Assembly: GCF_018919175.1 (NCBI RefSeq)
Contig: NZ_JAHLQL010000001.1
Location: forward strand, 124,001-188,000
Direction of reading: 5' to 3'
DNA length: 64,000 nucleotides
Source of the DNA: Clostridium simiarum
GTDB lineage: Bacteria > Bacillota > Clostridia > Clostridiales > Clostridiaceae
Shown here in pieces: positions 26,027-34,999 of this stretch. The translations under genes and the position numbers were made by a program. Every line of letters starts with the position of its first letter. The stretch's first letter is position 1. The notes below the pieces were generated by a model. That model searched no databases and was not told the origin of the DNA. It worked only from the letters and a program-made list of their open reading frames with translations.

Positions 26027-27061
26027 ATGAAAAAGTTAAAGATAATACTTTTATGGACGTTATTTGCTTTAGTTATTGAGAGTGGAATATTTTTCATATT
26101 AGAAAATAAATATTTTAATACTGATTTAAAGGTTTCAAAGGTTAAGTTGGTAGAAAATAAAAAAACAGAGGAGCATGAATTAACACTGCCAGAATCATCG
26201 GGAGAGGTCAAGGTTTCAGATAGTGCTAGATTTATATCTTATTTAGAGGATAAAAGTATAAAGATTTTTGACAGTAAAACAGGCAACACTAATACTGTTA
26301 AGGCAGAGGATAATTTTGATATACAATATTATAAGTGGTTACCTGGTGAAAACTCTTTTATTATGGCTGAAAAGAGTAAAGGATCTTCTAAAGCATATTT
26401 TGATCTTTATTCCTATGATGCTAAAAGCAATACTAAAAGAGAACTCCTTAATTTTGATATGAAAAAATTAAGAATTAATTCCTATAGCCCAAAAGAGGTA
26501 ATAAGTGACATAGCTTTTTCCACTTCTACCCATGTAATGTATATAAAAGTTCAGAAGAATAGTAATGTAAGTGATATTTATATGGTAAATATTATGAATG
26601 AGCTTAAAAAGGTTAAAAGTGATGCACATAATATAGGACGCATAGATATTTTTTCAGAGGGCACGGATTTGATATATGAAGAAAAGGACATAGTAAAGTC
26701 ATTAAATAACAATAAAAGTGTAAGTGCATTTAATGGAGTTGTCCTCTTAGGTATAGACAAGGATAAGAAAGTATATTTAGGTAAAAAAGAAAATAATAAA
26801 ATCTCTAAAATATACTATGGAGAAAGTAGCATGACTAAGGATAAATGGAAGATTTTTGATTTGCCTATTCCTACTGAAGCTAAAGATATTTTTATAAAAA
26901 AAGACGGGCTAGTTTTCGTGAATAATAGTAAGGAAAATAATTTGCTGGAATTAAGTAAAAATAGTAAAATACAATATAATGGCAAGTTATTAGATATAAG
27001 CCATAAGGAACTTATTATTATTGAAAATAATAAAGTTATGAAAAAATCTTTGAATAATTGA
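26027..27061 (+). CDS. membrane-anchored extracellular protein, probable beta-propeller, unknown function
   Basis: 344 residues. One N-terminal signal anchor (about 5-26), then a Lys/Asp/Ser-rich exported domain. Repeated short strands such as SARFISYLEDKSIKIFDSKTG and YKWLPGENSFIMAEKSKG resemble WD40/TolB propeller blades. I do not recognise the family. The ATG follows AGGAGG, 9 bases after the phosphodiester glycosidase stop, so the product is likely to act with it at the cell surface. Confidence 0.7.
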   Translation: MKKLKIILLWTLFALVIESGIFFILENKYFNTDLKVSKVKLVENKKTEEHELTLPESSGEVKVSDSARFISYLEDKSIKIFDSKTGNTNTVKAEDNFDIQYYKWLPGENSFIMAEKSKGSSKAYFDLYSYDAKSNTKRELLNFDMKKLRINSYSPKEVISDIAFSTSTHVMYIKVQKNSNVSDIYMVNIMNELKKVKSDAHNIGRIDIFSEGTDLIYEEKDIVKSLNNNKSVSAFNGVVLLGIDKDKKVYLGKKENNKISKIYYGESSMTKDKWKIFDLPIPTEAKDIFIKKDGLVFVNNSKENNLLELSKNSKIQYNGKLLDISHKELIIIENNKVMKKSLNN

Positions 27062-27121
27062 TTTAAATAGTTTTTTTGTAAAATAAGAGTAGCTATTTAA
27101 ATCAAGAAAAGGATGATTAAC

Positions 27122-28366
27122 ATGAAAAAGAAATTTTTTGTCTGGGTAAGTTTGATATTAAGTGTAATTTTTATTACATCTTGTAGTAAAAAATGGAATA
27201 ATAAAAAAGATATTTTAGAAGGAGATTTAAACTTATTAGCACATGATGTAGACTATAAATATTTATCAGTTATGGCAGAAAAGTTTAGAGAATTTCATCC
27301 AAAGGTTAATATAAATATACAGAAAATAGAAAAAAATTATTTTAAGAAAGACTTTGAAGACTTTTTAAAAAATCCAGACAGTAGTACAGATATGGTAGTA
27401 ATGCCTTCTGAATATGTTACCTATTTTGGAAGTAAATATCCTCTCTCTTTTTCTGAGGTTAATGAGTTTATTTCTTCTTATAAGGATTTAATGAGTAAAG
27501 GAAGAGTTGAAGATATTACATTAGGAGACAAAATAATGGCTTTTCCATTTGATAATGAAGCCGTAATTATTTATTATAACAAGTCTTTGTTAGATGCTGC
27601 TGGTATTAATATTGAAGATATTAGAACTTGGGATAATATTATAACTTTAGATGAAAAAATAAATAAATCTACAAATAATAAGTTAATAGCTTATACTGGA
27701 AGAGATTATTTTGATTTCTATAATATGATGTTAAAGCAGCTTAAGGTTGATTTAGATAAGTTGCCGGATAAAAATGCTACAAAGGCTATGGCGCTTTTAA
27801 AACATTTATTTTCACAGAATATAGTAGATATCATAGAGGAAGAGAAAGCTACTGAACTTTTGATAAAAGGGGATATTCCATTTCTTATAGGCAGTAATAA
27901 AACTTTGAATAATATATATAAGAAAATGCCATCTACAGAGAAGATAAATTTAGGTATAAGTAAAATCCCTAGCTTCGAGCCTGGTGGTAACAGAGACATA
28001 ATAGGCTCTGGAGATAACTTTGTAATACTAGAGCAAAGTAAAAATAAGAGCCTTGCTAAAGAATTTATTCAGTTTGCTGTTATTGAAAAAAACAATGTTT
28101 TTCAAGGGCTAAATGAGTACTATATTTTGCCTAGTTATAACAAATATGTAGATGATGTTGCTTATAATACAAATTATAGCTTTATATATGAAGAAAAACC
28201 TTTACGCATATTAGATTACACCCAAAGGAATGGAACATACTTTAAAATTAAACCAAATTACTTAGAATTAAGAGAAGAAATAAATGAAGAAATAAGTAAA
28301 ATTATATATAGTGAAGGTAATTTAGAAAAAGAAATGGAGAATTTTACAAATAAATTACCTAAATAG
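27122..28366 (+). CDS. ABC-type extracellular solute-binding lipoprotein (family 1)
   Basis: 414 residues from the ATG at 27122 after AAGGATG. The signal peptide ends in a lipobox ITSC (Cys about 21). The rest is a family-1 solute-binding fold (sugar/oligosaccharide type) with MVVMPSEYV, NKSLLDAAGI and GGNRDIIGSGDNFVILEQSKNKSLAKEFIQF. No permease or ATPase gene is adjacent, so it is an orphan binding protein, unless the transporter is elsewhere. It ends the three-gene surface cluster and is followed by a terminator. Confidence 0.82.
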   Translation: MKKKFFVWVSLILSVIFITSCSKKWNNKKDILEGDLNLLAHDVDYKYLSVMAEKFREFHPKVNINIQKIEKNYFKKDFEDFLKNPDSSTDMVVMPSEYVTYFGSKYPLSFSEVNEFISSYKDLMSKGRVEDITLGDKIMAFPFDNEAVIIYYNKSLLDAAGINIEDIRTWDNIITLDEKINKSTNNKLIAYTGRDYFDFYNMMLKQLKVDLDKLPDKNATKAMALLKHLFSQNIVDIIEEEKATELLIKGDIPFLIGSNKTLNNIYKKMPSTEKINLGISKIPSFEPGGNRDIIGSGDNFVILEQSKNKSLAKEFIQFAVIEKNNVFQGLNEYYILPSYNKYVDDVAYNTNYSFIYEEKPLRILDYTQRNGTYFKIKPNYLELREEINEEISKIIYSEGNLEKEMENFTNKLPK

Positions 28367-28443
28367 CTTACATAAAATTAATGAACAGCCTTGTTTTCAT
28401 AGAAAAGGTGCTAAGGTTGTATTCCTAATAAATTTTAAAATGA

Positions 28444-28482
28444 AGAGCATAGGATAAATTATATATCCTATGCTTTAATATT
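28444..28482 (+). terminator. terminator of the surface-protein cluster
   Basis: AGCATAGGATA (28446-28456) pairs with 28464-28474 and is followed by TTAATATT. Confidence 0.7.
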
Positions 28483-28536
28483 CCTTTGAAATAATTATTA
28501 GAGGGTAGAGGTAGATAACCATCTTTTTATTTATAA

Positions 28537-29655
28537 TCATTGGTTACCAATTTTATTGTAGGCTTCTAGGGTGTTTTTGGCTGTTTGTGACCAGGAGAAC
28601 TCAGCAGCTCTTTTTTTAGCCTTTAATGAAAGCTCATTTCTTAGTTCTTCATTTGAAAGAACATTAAAAATAGCTTCGGATATATTTAAAGAATCATAAG
28701 GATTTATTAAATATCCTGCATCTAACACCACTTCTGGAATAGAGGTAGTATTAGAAGAAATTACTATGGCACCACAACTCATAGCTTCTAATGGTGGTAA
28801 ACCAAACCCTTCATATAGGGAAGGATATACAAAGCACTGGCAAGCATTATAAAATATTGGAAGCATATCTTCCTCCACAAAACCTAAAAAATGTACCTTT
28901 GATTTTATATTCATCTCTTCAACGAGAGTTAAAAGAGATAATCCTTCATCCTTTAAAGAACCTAAAATTACCAGCTCATAATCCTCGTCTAAGTCTTTAT
29001 AAATTTTATTGAAGGCTTCTATTAATCCTTTAACATTCTTTCGAGGACTAAATCCACCTAAATATAAAATGAATTTTTTATCTATTCCAAATTTTTCATA
29101 GAGTATATTTCTACAGGCGGTTTTATTTAAAGGTTTATACTTTTTATCAGCAGCTAGAGGAGTTACTATAATTTTGTCAGGATCCATAGGGAAAAATCTA
29201 AGAATATCTCTTTTTGAACATTCTGAAACTGTTATTATTCCATTACAGCTGCTTATTATTTTAGGCATTTCTTTAAGAAATTTTATAAGGTATCCACGAC
29301 CTACAGTTTCGGGCATAATATAGGGTATCAGATCATGAATGGTTACTATGGTTTTACAGGGGTATTTTTCATAAAGACCAATGCCGTTTTGGGGAAGGTG
29401 ATAAAGGTCTATGTTCTCTCTTTTCAAATTATTAGGGAAATAAGATAATTCAAAAAATCTACTATTTTTCTTTGAAGCCATTATTATATCTGTGTTTTCA
29501 CTTTCATATTTTTCATAATCTTCACCAGACCAAAATATCTGGTAAGAATTTTTTTTATCTAAATTTAATAAATTAATCAGAATATTTTCTGTATAAGTAC
29601 CAATTCCTGTGCCACGGTACCAATTAACGCCCCTGGCATCTATGGCAATTTTCAT
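28537..29655 (-). CDS. GT4 family glycosyltransferase (CotSA-like), copy 1
   Basis: 372 residues, a GT-B glycosyltransferase of family 4. Visible are the N-terminal RGTGIGTYTENIL glycine loop, VTIHDLIPYIMPETVG, the LGGFSPRKNVKGLIEAF nucleotide-sugar segment and the EX7E motif YEGFGLPPLEAMSCG (about residue 287). It lies divergent to a CotS-family gene, the arrangement of a spore-coat polysaccharide module; in Bacillus cotSA and cotS are neighbours. A near copy lies at 34987-36111. The ATG follows TAGGAGTGG. Confidence 0.85.
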   Translation of the reverse strand: MKIAIDARGVNWYRGTGIGTYTENILINLLNLDKKNSYQIFWSGEDYEKYESENTDIIMASKKNSRFFELSYFPNNLKRENIDLYHLPQNGIGLYEKYPCKTIVTIHDLIPYIMPETVGRGYLIKFLKEMPKIISSCNGIITVSECSKRDILRFFPMDPDKIIVTPLAADKKYKPLNKTACRNILYEKFGIDKKFILYLGGFSPRKNVKGLIEAFNKIYKDLDEDYELVILGSLKDEGLSLLTLVEEMNIKSKVHFLGFVEEDMLPIFYNACQCFVYPSLYEGFGLPPLEAMSCGAIVISSNTTSIPEVVLDAGYLINPYDSLNISEAIFNVLSNEELRNELSLKAKKRAAEFSWSQTAKNTLEAYNKIGNQ

Positions 29656-29734
29656 ATAACCACTCCTAATAATTCTCTTATATATTAATAATATTAATCA
29701 ACAGCTCATTTGGTGAATGTTAAGGTAATTTATC

Positions 29735-29762
29735 ACATTGCACTATTATATTTCATATACTA
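29735..29762 (+). promoter_or_regulatory. sigma-K type promoter before the first cotS-like gene
   Basis: ACA (29735-29737), 16 bases, and CATATACTA (29754-29762) match the sigma-K pattern mACm-N16/17-CATAnnnTA, 33 bases before the start codon. This agrees with mother-cell, late-sporulation expression of a coat gene. Confidence 0.5.
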
Positions 29763-29794
29763 CAAGGGAGAAACATTGATTTGGAGGAAATTCT

Positions 29795-30811
29795 TTGGAA
29801 GAAGATTATATAAAAGCTAAGCTAACAGAAGAGTATGGCATTGAAGTTTTTAATATAGAAAAGGTGAAAAATGTATACAAAGTAGAGGATGAAAAGGGAG
29901 ACTTTTATGCTTTAAAATTGATAAAATATGAATTCCCACACTTTCTATTTATTATATCTGCCATGAATCACTTAGAGAGCAAGGGATTCTCTTCAATAAT
30001 ACCCTTTATGAAAACAGTAAAGGGAGAGAATTATATAAAAATACAAGATAAACATGCATATCTAAGTCCCTGGATAATAGGGAGGGAAGCCAATTACGAC
30101 AATCCTATAGAACTTTCCATAGTAGCTAAAAGGCTAGGAGAACTCCATATTAAAAGTGAAGGATTTACTATAGATGATAGAGCTAAGCCACGTAATTATT
30201 GGTTTAAATGGTTTTATAATTTTAACAGCAGGTTAAATGAAATATTGGACTTTAAAAAACGAATAACAAACAAAGAAAAATTAACAGCTTTTGATTATGA
30301 GTATGTTTCTATTTTAGAAGAACAGCTGGAGAAGGGTAAACAAGCATTATATTATTTAGGTAAGAGCGATTATATTGAAAAAATGGAAAAAGAGATAGAA
30401 AAACATGGATTTTGCCATCATGATCTAGCACATCATAATGTGATAATGAAACAAGGGAATGACATATCCATAATTGACTTTGACTATTGTATATTAGATA
30501 CTCACCTTCATGATTTAAGTAGTTTTTTAATAAGAGCTATGAAAAATGGAAAGTGGGACATAGATAAGGCAAGATTTATATTGGATAGCTATAATGAAAT
30601 TTATCCTATAAATTCTACAGATATACCTATAATGGCAGCTTTTATGGAGTTTCCACAGGATTATTGGCAACTTGGAATACAGTATTATTGGGAGATGCAA
30701 CCTTGGAGTGAAGAGATATTTTTGAGAAAGTTAAATAAAATAATAGAGGATAGAGAGTTAAAAGAGGATTTTATAAAGGAATTTAGAACACAAAGGTATA
30801 ATGGAGGGTAG
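29795..30811 (+). CDS. CotS-family spore coat kinase-like protein 1
   Basis: 338 residues from a TTG after TTTGGAGG. It has the aminoglycoside phosphotransferase-like fold of CotS: N-lobe with FYALKLIKYE (ATP lysine), then helix AKRLGELHIKSEGF, the catalytic loop FCHHDLAHHNVIM (about residue 210) and metal motif IIDFDYCILDTHLHDLSSF, and the C-terminal EFPQDYWQLGIQYYWEMQPWSE. The catalytic Asp and Asn are intact, so it may be active on a sugar or small molecule. It starts an operon with the next two genes behind a sigma-K-like promoter. Confidence 0.85.
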   Translation: MEEDYIKAKLTEEYGIEVFNIEKVKNVYKVEDEKGDFYALKLIKYEFPHFLFIISAMNHLESKGFSSIIPFMKTVKGENYIKIQDKHAYLSPWIIGREANYDNPIELSIVAKRLGELHIKSEGFTIDDRAKPRNYWFKWFYNFNSRLNEILDFKKRITNKEKLTAFDYEYVSILEEQLEKGKQALYYLGKSDYIEKMEKEIEKHGFCHHDLAHHNVIMKQGNDISIIDFDYCILDTHLHDLSSFLIRAMKNGKWDIDKARFILDSYNEIYPINSTDIPIMAAFMEFPQDYWQLGIQYYWEMQPWSEEIFLRKLNKIIEDRELKEDFIKEFRTQRYNGG

Positions 30812-30814
30812 GTT

Positions 30815-31570
30815 ATGAGTACATTTGCTTATAATGAATTTTATGATTACATTTGGAGCAAAGGCATAATGGTACTTAATTGTAAAGACTTTGACTCAGA
30901 GAAAAAGATCACCATGCAGAAGGCTAAAAATCATATGGATATATTAAGTGAAATGCACAAAAAAGTAATGGGATATGAAGGTAGTATTGGTTTCAATCTT
31001 CCAAATAACATAGGAAAACTAGTAGAAGGTTGTAAAGTAGAGATAAAAAAGAACAATAGGTTTATTTGTTACCTACAAAAACAAGGTGCTAATAATAATT
31101 TTGAGAGTCTTTTGTTAGATGTAGGTGATGATTATATAAAAAGAGCTGAAAGATGTGTAGAGTGTGTATATAACTGGCATTATATTGATATTCTTTATAG
31201 AAGTATGAGAAAATGTGAAATATGTATAAGAGATAGTACTGAAGAAAACATAAGAAAAGATGAACATATAGAAATAGCTAATGGAAAAAACTTTTGTTAT
31301 GAAATACTTGAAGTAGATGCAATTAATTATTTGAATAAATTTAAAAGGAAGGGTGTCTCTCTTGATTATGAAGAATTAATTGCTTATTTTTGCAATATAG
31401 AATTATTAGATGAAAATAGTAATTACTTTATTAAAGCTATGATATCTTATCCCTTTGAATTTATGAAATGCTTAAATAGATATAAAAGAAGCAAAAAACC
31501 TTGGACTTTAGATCAATATGAAGATAAGCTATTAAAAGCTATTGAGAAAGATGGAATAAGTTATATATAA
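30815..31570 (+). CDS. CotS-like paralogue lacking the N-lobe and catalytic motifs
   Basis: 251 residues. Segments line up with its neighbours: MDILSEMHKKVMGYEG corresponds to LGELHIKSEGF, and the C-terminal SYPFEFMKCLNRYKRSKKPWTLDQYEDKL corresponds to the EFPQDYWQLGIQYYWEMQPW... region. The first 100 residues of CotS (ATP-binding lobe) are missing, and no HxDxxxxN or IDFD motif is present. It is thus inferred to be a degenerate, non-catalytic member, not a random frame. It begins 4 bases after the first cotS-like gene with GGAGGG, and the third gene follows by 14 bases, so it is kept in the operon. Confidence 0.7.
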   Translation: MSTFAYNEFYDYIWSKGIMVLNCKDFDSEKKITMQKAKNHMDILSEMHKKVMGYEGSIGFNLPNNIGKLVEGCKVEIKKNNRFICYLQKQGANNNFESLLLDVGDDYIKRAERCVECVYNWHYIDILYRSMRKCEICIRDSTEENIRKDEHIEIANGKNFCYEILEVDAINYLNKFKRKGVSLDYEELIAYFCNIELLDENSNYFIKAMISYPFEFMKCLNRYKRSKKPWTLDQYEDKLLKAIEKDGISYI

Positions 31571-31583
31571 GGGGGGTACCTAT

Positions 31584-32639
31584 TTGGAAGGATTAAGGTA
31601 TAGTGAAAAGTATAATTTAATTAACTATTCTCTAAGCACAAATTTATTCAAGCAATATGATTTAAAGGTTCATGATGTGACACCTTTAAGGAGTGTTTTT
31701 TTATTACACACAGATAAGGGGAAAAAGATACTAAAAAGGATAGATTATGATAAAAACAGATTAGAGTTTATTGAAGAGGCACTAGAGTATATCTTAAGAA
31801 GCTATGATAAAGTTATGAGCTTTTATAGAAACAAAAATGGTGACATTTGTACTTCATGGAAGGAACAGTGCTATTGTATAATAGATGTACTGGAAGGTAG
31901 GGAATGTGAATTTTCTAATCCCTTAGAATTAAGTATTGCTACTCAGTCTTTAGCAAAACTCCATAATAGTAGCCTAGGATTTATGGATTATTGTATAGGA
32001 GAAGGAAAGGAAGAACTTATTACATCAAATTCAGAATTAGGAAGGACTATAGAGGATTATAAGAGCAGGTTTAAAATGATTAAAGAGTTAAAGGATAGGG
32101 TACTTAAATTTAAATATAAAAATGAATTTGATGAGGTTTTTATAAATAAAGTAGATGAGAATTTAAGTCAAATGGAAAAGAGCATAGATATATTAGAACA
32201 TAGTGCTTTTTATGACTTAATAAATAATAAAGACAAGGTTGTAATATGCCATAATGATTTAGCACATCATAATATATTAATAAGAGAAGGGGAAGCTTAT
32301 TTTATTGATTTTGACTATTCTGTTATAGATTTAAGGGTGAGAGATATAAATAACTTTATAAATAAATCAGTTAAAGGCTTTGCCTTTGATTTTAACAGAG
32401 TTAAAGATATAATTTATGACTATAAAAGGCAAGGAGTATTAGAAAAAGAGGAAATAGAAGTACTATATGGATTGCTCTATTTTCCAGAAGATTTTTATTC
32501 CATTGTAAATAATTATTATAATAAGATAAAACAATGGGATGAAGAAGTTTTTTTAGATAGGCTAGAAAAGAAGTCAGAGTATTTTCATGATAGGGAAGAG
32601 TTATTAAAAGCTTTTAAAAATAAAATTATAGATTTTTAA
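31584..32639 (+). CDS. CotS-family spore coat kinase-like protein 2
   Basis: 351 residues from a TTG after AGGGGGG. CotS fold with GKKILKRIDYD (ATP lysine region), AKLHNSSLGF helix, catalytic VICHNDLAHHNILI (about residue 220) and YFIDFDYSVIDLRVRDINNF, and the C-terminal YFPEDFYSIVNNYYNKIKQWDEE. Catalytic Asp and Asn are kept. It is the last gene of the three-gene operon, which ends at a terminator shared with the convergent DNA-metabolism gene. Confidence 0.85.
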   Translation: MEGLRYSEKYNLINYSLSTNLFKQYDLKVHDVTPLRSVFLLHTDKGKKILKRIDYDKNRLEFIEEALEYILRSYDKVMSFYRNKNGDICTSWKEQCYCIIDVLEGRECEFSNPLELSIATQSLAKLHNSSLGFMDYCIGEGKEELITSNSELGRTIEDYKSRFKMIKELKDRVLKFKYKNEFDEVFINKVDENLSQMEKSIDILEHSAFYDLINNKDKVVICHNDLAHHNILIREGEAYFIDFDYSVIDLRVRDINNFINKSVKGFAFDFNRVKDIIYDYKRQGVLEKEEIEVLYGLLYFPEDFYSIVNNYYNKIKQWDEEVFLDRLEKKSEYFHDREELLKAFKNKIIDF

Positions 32640-32653
32640 ATGAATAGCAACAA

Positions 32654-32708
32654 TAAATAGGTCTGAAAACTTTTATATAAACAGAAAGTTTTTAGACCTA
32701 TTGCTTAG
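32654..32708. terminator. bidirectional terminator, cotS-like operon / TIGR03915 gene
   Basis: AATAGGTCT (32656-32664) and AAAACTTT (32666-32673) pair with 32685-32692 and 32694-32702, one base bulged on each side, between convergent genes. Confidence 0.8.
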
Positions 32709-32717
32709 CTTAAAGTT

Positions 32718-33449
32718 TTAATCTATTTCATGTAGATGCTTCCAATACCTTTGTGGCATAGAGCGCTTTTGCAATTTAATATTAAGTCTTTCCTCTATAG
32801 TTGTACTTTTAAAATATTCTTTCCAAAGATCTGTATAGAGGTCTTTTTTTATGTTCATAAAACTATATTTTAAATCCTCCAATAAGAAATATTTTTCTTT
32901 ATCATAGACTAAAACCAGAGATCTTTTAGCGTCATGAATAATCCAGTTTTCTTTTGGAAGTCTATTTTGAAAATGAGGAGCTATAATAGGTAATATGTTG
33001 TTATCTGGTTCTATAACTGAATATAATAGCTTATTATCTATAGAAGTAAATCGTAAGAATCCTTTCATGCGATGACTTTCTTTTAATACTCTATCCTTAA
33101 GAGAAACTACTGAATACACTATCTCGTTATGAAGATGTAGATTTACATCTTTTTTTAATTTAAATGCCAATTTTATATATTTATATATTAGAGTATGACT
33201 AGGAGGAGTATCACATAAAAATGAATAATAAACATTATATAGGGTTTCATTACCACATTGAGTTATTAAAGATTTAAGAACTTTATTAGATTTTTCTGTG
33301 TCAGTGTCTATATAGTAGGGTTCATAGAATAATTGGTTTTCATAATATCTCTTATCCAATATTTCATTAGGCTTTATATTACTGTAATAAGAATCATATA
33401 TACAGGTTAAAAATCCATCAAAGCTTCCATCATGGATGTATAATACCAA
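32718..33449 (-). CDS. TIGR03915 family probable DNA metabolism protein
   Basis: 243 residues from a TTG. The N terminus YIHDGSFDGFLTCIYDSYY and the central HRMKGFLRFTSIDNKLLYSVIEPDNNILPIIAPHFQNRLPKENWIIHDAKR are the hallmarks of this family (DUF4130). Its companion is always the TIGR03916 radical SAM protein, found here directly upstream on the same strand, 137 bases away. The pair is predicted to take part in DNA modification or repair; a close domain relative is fused to uracil-DNA-glycosylase-like proteins in other phyla. The reaction is not established. Confidence 0.85.
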   Translation of the reverse strand: MVLYIHDGSFDGFLTCIYDSYYSNIKPNEILDKRYYENQLFYEPYYIDTDTEKSNKVLKSLITQCGNETLYNVYYSFLCDTPPSHTLIYKYIKLAFKLKKDVNLHLHNEIVYSVVSLKDRVLKESHRMKGFLRFTSIDNKLLYSVIEPDNNILPIIAPHFQNRLPKENWIIHDAKRSLVLVYDKEKYFLLEDLKYSFMNIKKDLYTDLWKEYFKSTTIEERLNIKLQKRSMPQRYWKHLHEID

Positions 33450-33586
33450 AATTTATTCACACTCCTTTTATTAAGTTTGTTTAGTAACAATTATTTACAT
33501 AAAAGCATTGAGTATTAGGGGGAATAAGTAGGGGATAAAATCTTTTGGGATATGAAAAGAATTCTATCTTTACTTAACTTTTCTTA

Positions 33587-34900
33587 CTAAAGCTCACCAT
33601 GTAATTTAGAGAATAAATCCTGGTTTTTATAAAGTTTAGGTAATGCGGTGAAAAAGGATAATTGCTCAAAGTCTGCAACATTTGAAGAAGGTTCATACAA
33701 ATACAAGTTTTTTCTTATATTTTCTGGATCTAAAGTATTTCCTCCATAATATTTTCCTTCACAGGTTACAAAAAATCGAGCCCTTTTAACTACCACTCCA
33801 AGTTTTTTAATGTTTTCAAAGCTTAGTTTAGATACTCTTCTAGTTTTACATATTCGTATAGCAGAGGTATGGCCGATACCAGGTACTCTTAAAAGCATTT
33901 CAAAGGGTGCCTTATTTATTTCCATAGGAAATAACTCAATATTTTTTATGGCCCAACTGGTTTTAGGATCTAACCCCATGTCAAAGTCAGGGTTTTTTTC
34001 ATCTAATAATTCATTAGCATTAAATCCATAGAATCTTAAAAGCCAATCCGCTTGATATAATCTATGTTCTCTAAGTAATGGTGGGTGGCTTATTGTAGGT
34101 AGATTACCTCCATTATTTACAGGTACGTAAGCAGAGTAATAAACTCTTTTTAAACTATATTTTTTATATAAACTTTCAGATAATCTTAATATATTTAAAT
34201 CTTTATCTGGAGTAGCACCTACTATTAGTTGAGTGCTTTGTCCACCAGGAACAAAATGAGGAGTAGTTTTTATTTTATTTTTTAAATCCTTGTGAGAGAT
34301 TATCTCCTTAGAAATTAGGTTCATAGGATTTAAAATGTTTTCTTTTTTCTTCTGAGGAGCTAAAAGTTTAAGGCTTTGAGAAGAAGGAAGTTCTATATTT
34401 ACGCTCATACGATCTGCGTAAAGGCCAGCTTCTTTTATTAGGGATTCATCTGCACCGGGTATTGCTTTAACATGTATATATCCATTAAATTTATAGGTTT
34501 TTCTTAAGATTTTAATACATTCTAATAGCAACTCCATGGTGTAATTTGGGTTTTGAAAAACAGCTGAACTTAAGAAAAGTCCTTCTATATAATTTCGTTT
34601 GTAAAAGTTTATAGTTAGCTCTGCTAATTCTTTTGGAGTAAAAGCTGCTCTTTTTACATCATTACTTATTCTATTTACACAGTAACTACAGTCATAAACA
34701 CAATAGTTAGTTAGAAGTATCTTTAAAAGGGATATGCATCTTCCATCTGGAGTAAAGCTATGGCATATACCGCTTTCAGCTGCATTACCTATACCTGACT
34801 TCGTATTCTTTCTATTACTGCCACTAGAGGAACAGGATACATCATATTTTGCAGCATCAGATAGTATTGAAAGTTTTTTTAATAAATCCAAGTTCTCCAC
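33587..34900 (-). CDS. TIGR03916 putative DNA modification/repair radical SAM protein
   Basis: 437 residues from a GTG after AAGGGGTG. The radical SAM cluster is CVYDCSYC (CxxxCxxC, about residue 68). The C-terminal part holds a helix-hairpin-helix (LLRVPGIGHTSAIRICKTRR, about 337-356), a DNA-binding fold. SHPPLLREHRLYQADWLLRFYGF is another family segment. It is paired with the TIGR03915 gene. Being embedded between two spore-coat modules is unusual; a role in spore DNA protection or repair is only a guess. Confidence 0.88.
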   Translation of the reverse strand: MENLDLLKKLSILSDAAKYDVSCSSSGSNRKNTKSGIGNAAESGICHSFTPDGRCISLLKILLTNYCVYDCSYCVNRISNDVKRAAFTPKELAELTINFYKRNYIEGLFLSSAVFQNPNYTMELLLECIKILRKTYKFNGYIHVKAIPGADESLIKEAGLYADRMSVNIELPSSQSLKLLAPQKKKENILNPMNLISKEIISHKDLKNKIKTTPHFVPGGQSTQLIVGATPDKDLNILRLSESLYKKYSLKRVYYSAYVPVNNGGNLPTISHPPLLREHRLYQADWLLRFYGFNANELLDEKNPDFDMGLDPKTSWAIKNIELFPMEINKAPFEMLLRVPGIGHTSAIRICKTRRVSKLSFENIKKLGVVVKRARFFVTCEGKYYGGNTLDPENIRKNLYLYEPSSNVADFEQLSFFTALPKLYKNQDLFSKLHGEL

Positions 34901-34953
34901 TTTAACACCCCTTTAAATGTTTAATATATAAATTATACCAAACATAAGTTCGC

Positions 34954-34999
34954 ATGTAAACAATAAAAACCAGCTTTTGCTGATTTTTATTGTTTACAT
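34954..34999. terminator. terminator overlapping the 3' end of GT4 copy 2
   Basis: A 21-bp stem (34954-34974 with 34979-34999, one mismatch) surrounds the stop codon of the minus-strand glycosyltransferase gene and also follows the divergent start region of the radical SAM gene. Confidence 0.75.
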
